Source: Chryseobacterium sp. Leaf394 (lineage in GTDB: Bacteria > Bacteroidota > Bacteroidia > Flavobacteriales > Weeksellaceae). From it: a stretch of DNA of 33,924 nt. The notes under the pieces are model-generated. The model saw only the letters and a list, made by a program, of their open reading frames with translations, made no database searches and was not told the origin of the DNA. The DNA is taken from positions 5,153 through 39,076 of the forward strand of contig NZ_LMQH01000013.1 of NCBI RefSeq assembly GCF_001424105.1, read 5' to 3'. This document shows, piece after piece, positions 17,456-25,318 of the stretch (the stretch's first letter is position 1; the number at the start of each line of letters is the position of its first letter). The position numbers were made by a program, and so were the translations under genes.

Positions 17456-18439
17456 CTACCGCTGCAAATTCCGTTTAAACTCCTCATATTCCTCCTCCAT
17501 AAAATCAGCTTTCCCCAGCTGAACACGCATCGATTCTATATTTTTAACAGTAGACTGCACCGCAGTTGTAAACCACGGGAATTCCTGGCTTAGAGATGTC
17601 AGTTTTGCAAGTGCCCGCAATCCTCCATTTTCAGATTCAGATAATTTTACAGCATGTTCATACCTGAAGATTGGGCAGTAATAATATTCTTCTGCTACAT
17701 AATCCCATGTTTCCAGACCGGCATCGGTATTAATAAGATAAGCCATTGCAAAAACCGAAGAATCGAGATAATTTTCAGAGAAGATAAAGCAGTCGAATAC
17801 ACTTTTCAGGCTGGTGTCCGTCATTTTTTTATCTAAAACATCACCGATGATCTGATGGCTCTTCTCTTTTTTCACGGTGTCTTTGGATAAATGAAGCACA
17901 CTGGCATATTCCACTTTTGCCAAATCATTGTTTGGGGATTTTTCGTAGGCTTTCTGAGCGTAATTCATAGCAGCATCATTGTCTAGCAGAATTCTGTGAA
18001 GTTTAGATGCCGCCACGAGTTCTTCCACAGACATTTGGTTTTTCTCCTCAACTTTCTCCCTGAAATATTTAAGGGATTTTGTTGCGTAACGGTCTTTCGT
18101 AAACCGTTCCATGACTTTCCAGTCTTCAAGATTTTCCAGTTGAGATCTGTCCCAGAATTCATAAAGCACAGACATTCTGTCCCATTTAGACTGAATTTTT
18201 TCCCACTCAGAAAATATCTCATGATGAGCAATATGCGGAGGTACAATATTTCCTTTCTGATCTTCAATTACTAAACTGATATCAGAGGCCGGATCAGAAT
18301 GGTATCTTTTATAAGCTTCTACAATTTCTCTGTCAAATTTTTCTTCTGCTTCCGAAATTACAACTATCAGATCTTCTTTTTGAGGAATGATTTTCTCTGC
18401 CTGTTTTTTTTTGCCGAAAAGGAAACTGAAAAAGCCCAT
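17456..18439 (-). CDS. TPR-like conserved hypothetical protein
   Basis: The 327-residue protein starts with the short hydrophobic MGFFSFLFGKKK, a membrane-anchor-like or peripheral N-terminus. It is otherwise helical and charged. Helix pairs such as LHRILLDNDAAMNYAQKAYE with SPNNDLAKVEYASVL (about residues 147-178) look like tetratricopeptide repeats, so a protein-protein contact role is possible. No catalytic motif is seen. It is convergent with the 168-residue gene (35-bp gap) and divergent from the TetR operon. Function unknown; gene reality is well supported by length and codon pattern. Confidence 0.65.
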   Translation of the reverse strand: MGFFSFLFGKKKQAEKIIPQKEDLIVVISEAEEKFDREIVEAYKRYHSDPASDISLVIEDQKGNIVPPHIAHHEIFSEWEKIQSKWDRMSVLYEFWDRSQLENLEDWKVMERFTKDRYATKSLKYFREKVEEKNQMSVEELVAASKLHRILLDNDAAMNYAQKAYEKSPNNDLAKVEYASVLHLSKDTVKKEKSHQIIGDVLDKKMTDTSLKSVFDCFIFSENYLDSSVFAMAYLINTDAGLETWDYVAEEYYYCPIFRYEHAVKLSESENGGLRALAKLTSLSQEFPWFTTAVQSTVKNIESMRVQLGKADFMEEEYEEFKRNLQR

Positions 18440-18508
18440 ACAATTGATTTTCAGTAAATATAAAATTAATTGGAAATATATGAAGCATTAAAATTAAATT
18501 AAAAAATC

Positions 18509-18549
18509 AATCAAACGTTTGATTTTATGAATTCCGTGATGTATCTTTG
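18509..18549 (+). promoter_or_regulatory. TetR operator overlapping the efflux-operon promoter
   Basis: AATCAAACGTTTGATT at 18509-18524 is a perfect 16-bp palindrome. It contains TTTG (18518-18521), which lies 20 bases before TATCTTTG (18542-18549), a textbook Bacteroidota -33/-7 promoter pair. A repressor bound to the palindrome would cover the -33 box. The TetR start at 18569 follows the -7 box by 19 bp. The most economical reading is autoregulation of the operon by its own TetR protein. Confidence 0.8.
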
Positions 18550-18568
18550 CACCCGTAAAATCACAACA

Positions 18569-19195
18569 ATGGTTTCAAAAGAAGAAAATATTTTATTCGC
18601 TGCCGAACAGCTCTTTGCAGAAAAGGGTTTTTCCGGAACATCAACAAGGGAGATTTCAAAAGCAGCGAACGTTAATATTTCGATGATTTCCTATTATTTC
18701 GGTTCAAAAGAAAAATTGTATGAAAAACTTGTTGAGTACAGAATGAGAGAAGGCCAGTTCTTTTCAAAAGATCTTCTGGAGCGTACAGATATCAACGAAT
18801 GGGAAAAGGTGGAAAGAATTGTTGATCAGTTTGCAGGAAGAGTGCGACACCACAAAATGTTTTTCAGAATTATGCAGAGAGAGCAGCTTTACAGCGAGAA
18901 TCCTCAGATTGTAGAATTTCTGAAAGAAACCAAACTGAGTTTCATTACCATGTATTCAAAAATTCTTGAAAGCGGTTTGGAAAAGGGAATTTTCACTAAA
19001 AATCCACCAATCTATTTATTACATTCTACGGTGAGCGGAACTTTATTCTATGCTTCCAATGCCAAACAGATGTATAAAGATTTTCTTAAAAATGAGGAAG
19101 ATGAAATGGTTTTCGAAGAAACGTATTTCAACGAACTTACACAACATATCAAACATATTTTAAAAGACCTTTTAGGTTATGAAGACAAAAAATAA
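18569..19195 (+). CDS. TetR/AcrR family transcriptional repressor
   Basis: The protein (208 residues) is a DNA-binding repressor of the TetR family and probably controls the efflux operon it heads. The N-terminal helix-turn-helix is clear: ILFAAEQLFAEKGFSGTSTR followed by EISKAANVNISMISYYFGSKEKLYEKL (residues about 9-54). The C-terminal all-helical part would bind the inducer, probably a toxic compound carried by the pump. A longer frame opens at 18527, but that ATG lies inside the promoter upstream of the -7 box, so I use 18569. The 3' end overlaps the TolC-like gene by 17 bp, indicating translational coupling. Confidence 0.9.
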   Translation: MVSKEENILFAAEQLFAEKGFSGTSTREISKAANVNISMISYYFGSKEKLYEKLVEYRMREGQFFSKDLLERTDINEWEKVERIVDQFAGRVRHHKMFFRIMQREQLYSENPQIVEFLKETKLSFITMYSKILESGLEKGIFTKNPPIYLLHSTVSGTLFYASNAKQMYKDFLKNEEDEMVFEETYFNELTQHIKHILKDLLGYEDKK

Positions 19196-20492
19196 TCCGG
19201 TAATCGCAGCCGTTTTTTTTGCTGGAATCTCTTTTTTCCATGCTCAGGAAAAGAAAATGCTTACCCTTGATGAGGCTGTGCAGCTGGGAATCCAGAACAG
19301 TAAAAGTCTCAAAATTGATGCTGCCAAAATAGAAGAGGCAACCGCTGATCTTCTGGAAGCAAAAAACAGAAAGCTTCCCGATTTTAAAGCATCAGTGAGC
19401 TACATGTATCTTCCGCTGGAGCCTAATGTCAATATAAAACTTCCGGATGTTTCTGCATCTGGCGGTCCGAGAGTCAATCAGGTTTTGTTTGGTTCTGCCA
19501 ATCTTTCACTCCCGCTGTACAGTGGCGGAAGAATAAAATACGGAATAGAATCTGCAAAATATCTGGTGGAAGCCTCGAAACTGAACACTGAAAACGATAA
19601 AGTTGCAATTGCTTACAACGTGGCTCAGGCTTATAACAACCTTTTTAAAGCCAATCAGTCGATTAAAGTTTTAGAAGAAAATCTTTCAGCTTCGTCAAAA
19701 AGGGATGAAACTTTTCTGAAACTGGAAAATAACGGTGTCATTGCAAGAAATGACCGTTTAAAGGCCAATCTTCAGACTTCAAATATTGAATTACAGCTGC
19801 TGGAAGCTAAAAACAATTACAATATTGCAAACATCAATATGGATCTTCTCCTCGGACTTCCTGAAAATACTGAAATAGAAGTAGATGAAGCGTATATCAA
19901 CGAAATGCAGGAGGCCAAACCGGTTGATTTCTATCTGAACACAGCACAGGAAAACAGAAAAGATCTTCAGGCACTTCAGCAGCAGAGAAAAGCAGCATCT
20001 GTCGGTACGAAAGCAGCAAAGGCAGAAAGTCTACCAACCATCGCGTTGACCGGGGGATACGCTGCAGCAGATGTTCCCAACTTTTTCACGATGTACAACG
20101 CTGTAAACGTAGGCTTGGGAATTCAGTATAATATTTCAAACCTGTGGAAGAAAAATTCAGCTTTAAAACAATCTCAGGCGAGAGAAAAACAACTTTCTGC
20201 CACCAACGAAATGCTGAATGACAATATTAAACTGGAAGTTAACAGAGAATATCAAAACGCAGATTATTTTAAACAGAGAATTGCTGTTTTCGAAAAATCT
20301 TCTGTTCAGGCTGATGAAAACTACAGAATTACAAAAAATAAATATGACAACGGTCTGGCAACCATGACGGAACTTCTGGATGCCGATGCTGCGAAAATTG
20401 CTGCAACAGTAGGCGTGATCAATGCCAAAGCTGATGCCGCACTTGCATACAGAAAACTGGTGCAGACCACAGGAACTTTAACCAACAATTAA
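19179..20492 (+). CDS. TolC family outer-membrane efflux protein
   Basis: This is the outer-membrane channel of a tripartite efflux pump. The 437-residue protein has a signal peptide ending near FHAQ (residue 23). Two outer-membrane-efflux-protein repeats follow: LTLDEAVQLGIQNSKSLKI at the start of the first, and a second that ends in NKYDNGLATMTELLDADAA, the hallmark closing segment. Long helices and coiled coils make up the periplasmic tunnel. The start overlaps the TetR stop by 17 bp, and the EmrA-like adaptor begins 22 bp after its stop. Family and operon role are secure; the substrate is not known. Confidence 0.92.
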   Translation: MKTKNNPVIAAVFFAGISFFHAQEKKMLTLDEAVQLGIQNSKSLKIDAAKIEEATADLLEAKNRKLPDFKASVSYMYLPLEPNVNIKLPDVSASGGPRVNQVLFGSANLSLPLYSGGRIKYGIESAKYLVEASKLNTENDKVAIAYNVAQAYNNLFKANQSIKVLEENLSASSKRDETFLKLENNGVIARNDRLKANLQTSNIELQLLEAKNNYNIANINMDLLLGLPENTEIEVDEAYINEMQEAKPVDFYLNTAQENRKDLQALQQQRKAASVGTKAAKAESLPTIALTGGYAAADVPNFFTMYNAVNVGLGIQYNISNLWKKNSALKQSQAREKQLSATNEMLNDNIKLEVNREYQNADYFKQRIAVFEKSSVQADENYRITKNKYDNGLATMTELLDADAAKIAATVGVINAKADAALAYRKLVQTTGTLTNN

Positions 20493-20514
20493 TTTAAAGA
20501 ACTCATTATTTAAA

Positions 20515-21618
20515 ATGGAAAATAATACAACACAAATTACTGAACCTAAAAAGAAAAAAAGTTTAGTTTTCCCGATTATATTGGCTGTAGTACTCATCGG
20601 TGGAGGAATTTACGGATATAAAACGTACTCTTACGGTCAGGTGCACGAGGAAACGGATGATGCACAAATTTCGTCAAACATGGCTCCTGTAATATCAAAA
20701 ATTTCAGGTTATGTGGCGGAAGTAAAGGTGAAAGACAACCAGTTTGTGAAAAAAGGAGATACTTTGGTGGTACTCGACAACAGAGATCAGAAAATGACTC
20801 TCGCTCAGGCAGAAGCAGCTTTGGCAACAGCAAAAAGCAATATTTCAAATGCTCAGGCTACTACAACAGCAACATCAAAAAACATCGGTTCATCTGAAGC
20901 AGCGGTTTCTACGGCAAATGCGCAGATTGAAGCAGCAAAAGTAAATGTCTGGAAAACGGCTCAGGATCTTAAAAGATATTCTGTTCTGGTAAAAGACCAT
21001 TCCATTACAGAACAGCAGTACGAGCAGGTTTTGGCAGCAAAACAGTCTGCGGACAAGCAGCTTCAGGTTTTGGTGGAACAGAGAAATCAGATTGCACAGC
21101 AGACAGGAATTGCTTCTTCCCAAACTGAGGCAAGTTCTCAGCAGATTTCAGTGGCAGGTTCGGTAGCGAAACAGAGAGAAGTAGATGTAGAAAATGCAAG
21201 ATTAAATCTTTCATATACTGTTATTACCGCTCCGGAAGATGGCTATGTAGGGAAAGTTTCTACGCAGGCCGGACAGTTTCTGCAGGCCGGAACACAGCTT
21301 TTTGCTTTGATCAGAAACGATCAGAAATGGGTGGTGGCTAATTTTAAAGAAACTCAGGTGGATAAAATGGTGGAAGGCCAGAAAGTGAAAATCGAGATCG
21401 ATGCTTTTCCTGACAGAGAATTTGATGGTGTTGTAAGTTCATTTTCTCCGGCAACAGGTGCTTCATTTTCAATTCTTCCTCCCGATAACGCAAGCGGAAA
21501 CTTCGTAAAAGTAGTGCAGAGACTTCCTGTAAAAATAGATTTCGTCGACCTTGATAAAGCAGTTGCCAAAAGACTGAGAACAGGGATGAATGTGAAGGCA
21601 GAAGTTTCTTTGAAGTAA
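20515..21618 (+). CDS. HlyD/EmrA-type membrane fusion protein
   Basis: This adaptor bridges the inner-membrane MFS pump and the TolC-like channel. The 367-residue protein has a single N-terminal membrane anchor at residues 17-37 after a Lys-rich patch. The barrel-sandwich (biotinyl-lipoyl-like) domain is split: SGYVAEVKVKDNQFVKKGD (64-82) and later APEDGYVGKVSTQAGQ. Between them is a long coiled coil rich in Ala, Gln and Glu. YTVITAPEDG and a C-terminal beta-barrel complete the EmrA-type pattern. It follows the TolC-like gene by 22 bp. A 367-bp repeat-filled gap separates it from the MFS gene, which is unusual for such operons. Confidence 0.93.
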   Translation: MENNTTQITEPKKKKSLVFPIILAVVLIGGGIYGYKTYSYGQVHEETDDAQISSNMAPVISKISGYVAEVKVKDNQFVKKGDTLVVLDNRDQKMTLAQAEAALATAKSNISNAQATTTATSKNIGSSEAAVSTANAQIEAAKVNVWKTAQDLKRYSVLVKDHSITEQQYEQVLAAKQSADKQLQVLVEQRNQIAQQTGIASSQTEASSQQISVAGSVAKQREVDVENARLNLSYTVITAPEDGYVGKVSTQAGQFLQAGTQLFALIRNDQKWVVANFKETQVDKMVEGQKVKIEIDAFPDREFDGVVSSFSPATGASFSILPPDNASGNFVKVVQRLPVKIDFVDLDKAVAKRLRTGMNVKAEVSLK

Positions 21619-21649
21619 TATTGAAATAATGAAAGGTCAATAAACTTCG

Positions 21650-21871
21650 TTGTCAATAGTGAATTCGCTTCGCTGTCAATTTAAACTGACTGCTTTAAAA
21701 CTCTCTATCGATACGAAACAAATTTACCATTCACATCTATAAAGTATATCAGTGAATTGTCAATTTTGCAGAGGCAAGTCAATTATGAATTGAAAATGCA
21801 GTAGAATTGATGCTATTTGGAAATGAAGAAGAAAAATTGACAACGGAGTTGATTGACTATTGACAATTCAC
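21650..21871. repeat. Cluster of interspersed TGTCAATTTT repeat units
   Basis: Three units can be aligned. At 21650-21682, TTGTCAATAGTGAATTCGCT is followed by TCGCTGTCAATTT. At 21752-21792, GTGAATTGTCAATTTTGCAG is followed by a GGCAAGTCAATTATGAATTG segment. At 21833-21871 an inverted unit reads AAAATTGACAACGGAGTTGA and ends TATTGACAATTCAC. The first and last form a long imperfect inverted pair. The same units occur at 15651-15750, so this is a dispersed family. Confidence 0.65.
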
Positions 21872-21939
21872 TTTTAATATAAAAAAAATCTTAAAGACGG
21901 GGAAAAATGATGTTGATTAGGAAAAAGGAATTTTCTTTC

Positions 21940-21964
21940 AACCTTAACCTCAGCCTCAACCTTC
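21940..21964. repeat. CCTTAACCT low-complexity repeat
   Basis: The stretch is ACCTTAACCTCAGCCTCAAC followed by CTTC. It lies 21 bp before the MFS gene start. Related runs are at 27961-27982 (GGTTAA, opposite strand) and 32407-32436. Confidence 0.5.
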
Positions 21965-21985
21965 TTTAAACACACAAAAAAATCA

Positions 21986-23563
21986 ATGCAGGATTCATTA
22001 GTAGAATATGGAGCCAGAAGGGTAATCATTACCATCACGGCGATCCTTTGTGCTTTGCTGGAAATTGTAGATTCTACGATTGTAAATGTTGCCCTCAACG
22101 AAATGAAGGGAAACATGGGCGCAACACTTTCTGAAGTGGGATGGGTGATTACAGCGTATGCCATAGGTAACGTAATCGTGGTACCGATGACCAGCTGGCT
22201 TTCACAGCAGTTTGGGCGTAGAAATTATTTCGCTGCCTCCATCATTATATTTACTGTTTTCTCATTTCTGTGCGGTAATGCCGACAATATCTGGGAACTC
22301 GTATTTTTCAGACTCTGTCAGGGAATTGGAGGGGGAGCACTTCTGGTAACTTCTCAAACGATTATTACAGAATCTTATCCCATCGAAAAACGGAGCATGG
22401 CTCAGGCGATCTACGGTTTGGGAGTGATTATCGGTCCGACTTTAGGTCCGCCTTTGGGAGGTTATATCGTTGATAATTACAGCTGGCCGTATATTTTTTA
22501 CATCAACATTCCCATTGGGATTGCTGCGGTACTGATGACGCTTCAGTTTGTGAGAAGCCCGAAATATGCAGAAAAAAGGAAAGCCTCGGATGTCGACTGG
22601 CTCGGGATTATGCTTTTAGCATTAACGGTTGGCTCACTTCAGTTTATTCTGGAAAGAGGTCATGAAGAAGACTGGTTTGAAAGTGGAATGATCGTAACAT
22701 TTACTTCCACAGCGGTTTTAGGATTTATATTATTTCTGTGGCGCGAGCTCACCTACAAATATCCCATCGTGGAACTTCGTGTTTTGAAAAACGGTAACCT
22801 GAGGATCGGAACCATTATGTCTTTTGTTTTAGGATTTGGACTGTACGGTTCTACCTTTATTGTTCCGCTTTACACGCAGAGTATTTTGGGCTGGACGGCC
22901 CTGCAGTCGGGAGCTTTGATGATTCCGGCGGCACTTACCACGGCATTTATGATGCCGATTATCGGAAAACTTTTAACGAAAGGTGCCAAACAGCAGATTC
23001 TGGTAGCATTGGGACTATTTATCTTCTTTATCTACAGTTTCTGGGGTTATAAAATTCTGACACCGGACACCGGCGAAGACGCATTTTTCTGGATGCTGAT
23101 TGTGAGAGGAGCAGGTCTTGGTTTACTTTTTATTCCGATTACTTCTTTATCTTTAAGTACACTGAAAGGTCAGGAAATCGGGCAGGGAGCGGCATTTACA
23201 GGAATGATGAGACAGCTCGGAGGTTCATTCGGTATAGCAGGAATCACCACGTTTATTGCCAATGAAAGCCAGAAGCACAGGGTAAATCTTCTTTCACATT
23301 TAGATGAAAACAGTTTAAATGTTCAGGAGAGAATCAACGGACTGAAAGCAAGTTTTATGGCGAAAGGAATGTCATCTGATGTCGCTGAAAAATCGGCCTA
23401 CAAAATTCTCGATCTCAGCGTTACGAAGCAGGCTGCGGTACTTTCTTACATGGATGTATTTCTCTATCTGGGGGTCATATTTTTAGTCTGCATTCCTTTT
23501 ATTTTATTTGTAAGGGAAAGAAAAAGCAAAGAAAAAATCGACCTCAGCGAGGCGATGCATTAA
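21986..23563 (+). CDS. EmrB/QacA-type DHA2 MFS efflux transporter
   Basis: This inner-membrane proton-driven drug exporter has 525 residues and an apparent 14-helix topology, the DHA2 layout. Visible motifs are LEIVDSTIVNVAL in helix 1 (the D1-type motif), WLSQQFGRRNYF (loop 2-3 motif A), and GVIIGPTLGPPLGGYIVD in helix 5 (motif C of antiporters). The C-terminus is short and charged. It completes the set begun by the TetR, TolC-like and EmrA-like genes. It is on the same strand but 367 bp away from the adaptor, with repeats between. A strong terminator follows. Confidence 0.94.
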   Translation: MQDSLVEYGARRVIITITAILCALLEIVDSTIVNVALNEMKGNMGATLSEVGWVITAYAIGNVIVVPMTSWLSQQFGRRNYFAASIIIFTVFSFLCGNADNIWELVFFRLCQGIGGGALLVTSQTIITESYPIEKRSMAQAIYGLGVIIGPTLGPPLGGYIVDNYSWPYIFYINIPIGIAAVLMTLQFVRSPKYAEKRKASDVDWLGIMLLALTVGSLQFILERGHEEDWFESGMIVTFTSTAVLGFILFLWRELTYKYPIVELRVLKNGNLRIGTIMSFVLGFGLYGSTFIVPLYTQSILGWTALQSGALMIPAALTTAFMMPIIGKLLTKGAKQQILVALGLFIFFIYSFWGYKILTPDTGEDAFFWMLIVRGAGLGLLFIPITSLSLSTLKGQEIGQGAAFTGMMRQLGGSFGIAGITTFIANESQKHRVNLLSHLDENSLNVQERINGLKASFMAKGMSSDVAEKSAYKILDLSVTKQAAVLSYMDVFLYLGVIFLVCIPFILFVRERKSKEKIDLSEAMH

Positions 23564-23566
23564 AAT

Positions 23567-23600
23567 ATAAACCTCTGAAATTTTTCAGAGGTTTTTTGTT
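23567..23600 (+). terminator. Strong terminator after the efflux operon
   Basis: AACCTCTGAAA (23570-23580) pairs with TTTCAGAGGTT (23583-23593), followed by a long T-run. It starts 6 bp after the MFS stop codon. Confidence 0.85.
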
Positions 23601-23652
23601 TTTTTTTATAAAAATCATTCCGTTCCACGTATGTTTTTGCTTAATCAATAGT

Positions 23653-23775
23653 GGTTTGAACTTTCCCAACCTGGGACTTCAGCCCCCGAAACTGGTTTGC
23701 CTTTTCCCAACTTGGGACGGCATCATCCTAAACAGGTTTGCCTCGTCCCAACTTGGGAATGCTTCCCTCTAAACA
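23653..23775. repeat. Three 41-bp tandem repeats with a palindromic core
   Basis: Three head-to-tail units of exactly 41 bp begin at 23653, 23694 and 23735, each with GGTTTG. Each carries TTCCCAACCTGGGA or TCCCAACTTGGGA at about unit position 12-24. In units 2 and 3 this is a dyad, TCCCAA and TTGGGA around one C. The rest of the unit drifts, although units 2 and 3 share GGTTTGCCT and all end near (C/T)AAACA or GAAACT. The dyads, not the spacing sequence, are conserved. They lie between the MFS terminator and the convergent HxlR gene. Confidence 0.85.
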
Positions 23776-23802
23776 GATTCTCACTGATGACCATTATAAT
23801 AA

Positions 23803-24165
23803 CTAATTCTCAACACTTGACTTATGCATCGTTCCCCATTTATCAAGTTCTACGATAACTGGTTTAAGCTGATAGCCAATTTCAGTCAGCTCATATTCGA
23901 CTCTTGGAGGAACTTCGGCGAAAACGGTTCTTGTGACGATTTTATCCTCCTCCAGTTTTCTAAGCTGAAGCGTGAGCATGCGTTCTGTAATATTTCCAAG
24001 GCTTTTTCTGAGTTCCCCGAATCTCAGTTTTCCATTGATTAAATAGCTGCAGATGGCCAGTGACCATTGTCCGCCAATCAGTTTCGAAGCGTAGAGCTCG
24101 GGACACTCTTCTACAAGTGCTTTTTTGTTGGCAAAGTTGGTTGATGTTTCTTTTATTTTAGTCAT
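23803..24165 (-). CDS. HxlR family winged-helix regulator
   Basis: This is a redox- or electrophile-responsive transcription factor of the HxlR/YodB/HypR type (120 residues). The conserved N-terminal cysteine is present as Cys21 in EECPELYA. The helix-turn-helix covers about residues 45-72 (LRFGELRKSLGNITERMLTL) and the wing follows with VPPRVEYELTE. In Bacillus YodB and HypR this cysteine senses diamide or quinones. It is divergent from the NAD(P)H oxidoreductase gene, the usual target arrangement of this family, with two overlapping inverted repeats in the 90-bp shared region. Confidence 0.9.
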   Translation of the reverse strand: MTKIKETSTNFANKKALVEECPELYASKLIGGQWSLAICSYLINGKLRFGELRKSLGNITERMLTLQLRKLEEDKIVTRTVFAEVPPRVEYELTEIGYQLKPVIVELDKWGTMHKSSVEN

Positions 24166-24179
24166 TACTTACATTTTTT

Positions 24180-24217
24180 ATAGTACCGTACAATTGGTGG
24201 CTACTATCCGAATTGTA
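24180..24217. promoter_or_regulatory. Candidate HxlR operators in the divergent region
   Basis: Two overlapping dyads are seen. ATAGTA at 24180-24185 matches TACTAT at 24202-24207, and TACAATT at 24189-24195 matches AATTGTA at 24211-24217. They lie between the divergent HxlR and oxidoreductase starts; a TATTTTTG box at 24230-24237 is a possible -7 element for the latter. The TACT/AGTA type of site is reminiscent of YodB-family operators. Confidence 0.5.
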
Positions 24218-24255
24218 AGTTACACTTATTATTTTTGTAGAAGAAATTTTAAAAT

Positions 24256-24786
24256 ATGAAAACATTAGTAATAGTAACTCATCCCAATATGGACGAATCT
24301 TTAATCAACAAAAGATGGGTGGAAGAACTGAATAAATTTCCCGAAAAATATGTGGTTCACGAACTGTACAAAGCTTATCCGGATGAAATATTAGATATAA
24401 AAAAAGAACAGGAACTGGTGGAAGCGTACGACAGGATTATTTTTCAGTTTCCATTTTATTGGTTTAGCAGTCCGTCTCTCTTGAAAAAATGGTTTGATGA
24501 AGTATTGTTGCACGGTTGGGCATACGGAAGCAAAAGCGGATATAAAGTCGGCGGTAAAAAGGTTGTGCTGGCCATATCTGCAGGAGTAGATGATGAAGAT
24601 TTCAAAGCTGATGGAAAATACAGACATACGGTCATTGAATTTACAAGACCTTTTGAGCTCAGTTTTGAGTACATCAGAGCAGACTATAAAAAACCGTTTG
24701 TTTACTATGGTTTAGAGCATAATGTCTCTAAAGAATGGATTGAAAGAAGTGTTCCGATGTATCTGGAATTTATTGATAATCTGTAA
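24256..24786 (+). CDS. NAD(P)H-dependent quinone oxidoreductase (KefF/MdaB/YwrO-like)
   Basis: The enzyme (176 residues) should reduce quinones or similar electrophiles by two electrons with NAD(P)H and a flavin, in the cytoplasm. The flavodoxin-like fold is seen in VIVTHPNMDESLINKRW (residues 5-21), the strand and loop DRIIFQFPFYWFSSP (59-73), and LKKWFDEVLLHGWAYG (76-91), the family signature. VVLAISAG (103-110) is the next flavin-binding strand. Its gene is divergent from the HxlR regulator, so induction by reactive quinones is likely. A terminator follows directly. Confidence 0.9.
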   Translation: MKTLVIVTHPNMDESLINKRWVEELNKFPEKYVVHELYKAYPDEILDIKKEQELVEAYDRIIFQFPFYWFSSPSLLKKWFDEVLLHGWAYGSKSGYKVGGKKVVLAISAGVDDEDFKADGKYRHTVIEFTRPFELSFEYIRADYKKPFVYYGLEHNVSKEWIERSVPMYLEFIDNL

Positions 24787-24790
24787 AACC

Positions 24791-24821
24791 AAAATCTCTG
24801 AAAAACTTCGGAGATTTTTTT
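24791..24821 (+). terminator. Intrinsic terminator after the oxidoreductase gene
   Basis: AAATCTCTGAA (24792-24802) pairs with TTCGGAGATTT (24807-24817) with one G-U pair and a 4-base loop, followed by T. It lies 5 bp before the stop of the convergent secreted-protein gene. Confidence 0.8.
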
Positions 24822-24825
24822 ATCA

Positions 24826-25308
24826 TTACCTAGCCACCCTTTCAAACCATGGTTTTCCTTTAAGAGTTCCATTAATAGGAGAAGGCTCTTTTTGATCTCT
24901 TAATTTTCCATCTTTGAAGTATGGATACAAGATTTTCCCTTTAATTAAAAATTTTTTCAGCGGTGGGTTTCTGCTTTGTCCGCCAGAGGTGATTGATTGT
25001 AATACATAATCCATCTGAGTAATGGTATTTGAAATTTTGTCTTCAGAAAGTACAGATTTTCCATCTTCCTTAACGGTGTCCATAATCTCATTTATTGTTA
25101 AGTAAATATTTTGGTTGTCGGTTGATTTCCATGTTCCAATATTCCAGCTTGACGCAAGATCAAAATTCCATTTGTATTCAAAAGTATGATCTGGATTAAG
25201 TTTTAAAGTTTCTCCAAAATCATTTTGATAAATTCCCTCAAGTTTGTGCTGACTGAAAACAAAACTAAAGATCATAGAGAATGCAAAAAACAGGATATTC
25301 TTCATCAT
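24826..25308 (-). CDS. Secreted hypothetical protein, 160 residues
   Basis: A signal peptide ends near VFSQ (residue 19). The mature part has a pattern common in small Bacteroidota secreted beta-rich proteins: LEGIYQNDFGETLKLNPDHT, then FEYKWNFDLASSWNIGTWK. This looks like a single lipocalin-like or beta-sandwich domain that binds or senses something, but no specific function is recognisable. It follows another small secreted-protein gene by 10 bp on the same strand, so the two probably share a transcript. It is convergent with the oxidoreductase terminator. Confidence 0.7.
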   Translation of the reverse strand: MMKNILFFAFSMIFSFVFSQHKLEGIYQNDFGETLKLNPDHTFEYKWNFDLASSWNIGTWKSTDNQNIYLTINEIMDTVKEDGKSVLSEDKISNTITQMDYVLQSITSGGQSRNPPLKKFLIKGKILYPYFKDGKLRDQKEPSPINGTLKGKPWFERVAR

Positions 25309-25318
25309 TCTTAAAACT

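Larger units (their letters stand above)
21619..21985. other. Repeat-filled gap inside the efflux operon
   Basis: No gene is seen here. The gap holds several interspersed repeat units (21650-21871) and a CCTTAACCT-type low-complexity stretch (21940-21964). Open frames that cross it are antisense or repeat-derived. I see no clear -33/-7 promoter pair for the MFS gene, but the AT-rich part near 21870-21900 cannot be excluded. Confidence 0.6.

Noticed and set aside
18527..18568. Earlier TetR start
   Set aside because: This ATG lies between the -33 and -7 promoter boxes, so it would not be in the transcript.
21354..21656. Minus-strand frames within the EmrA-like gene
   Set aside because: They are shadows of the adaptor's coding sequence; no family motif and poor codon character.
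23653..23775. CRISPR array
   Set aside because: The units abut without unique spacers of constant length between identical repeats, there are only three, most of the unit drifts, and no cas gene is nearby.
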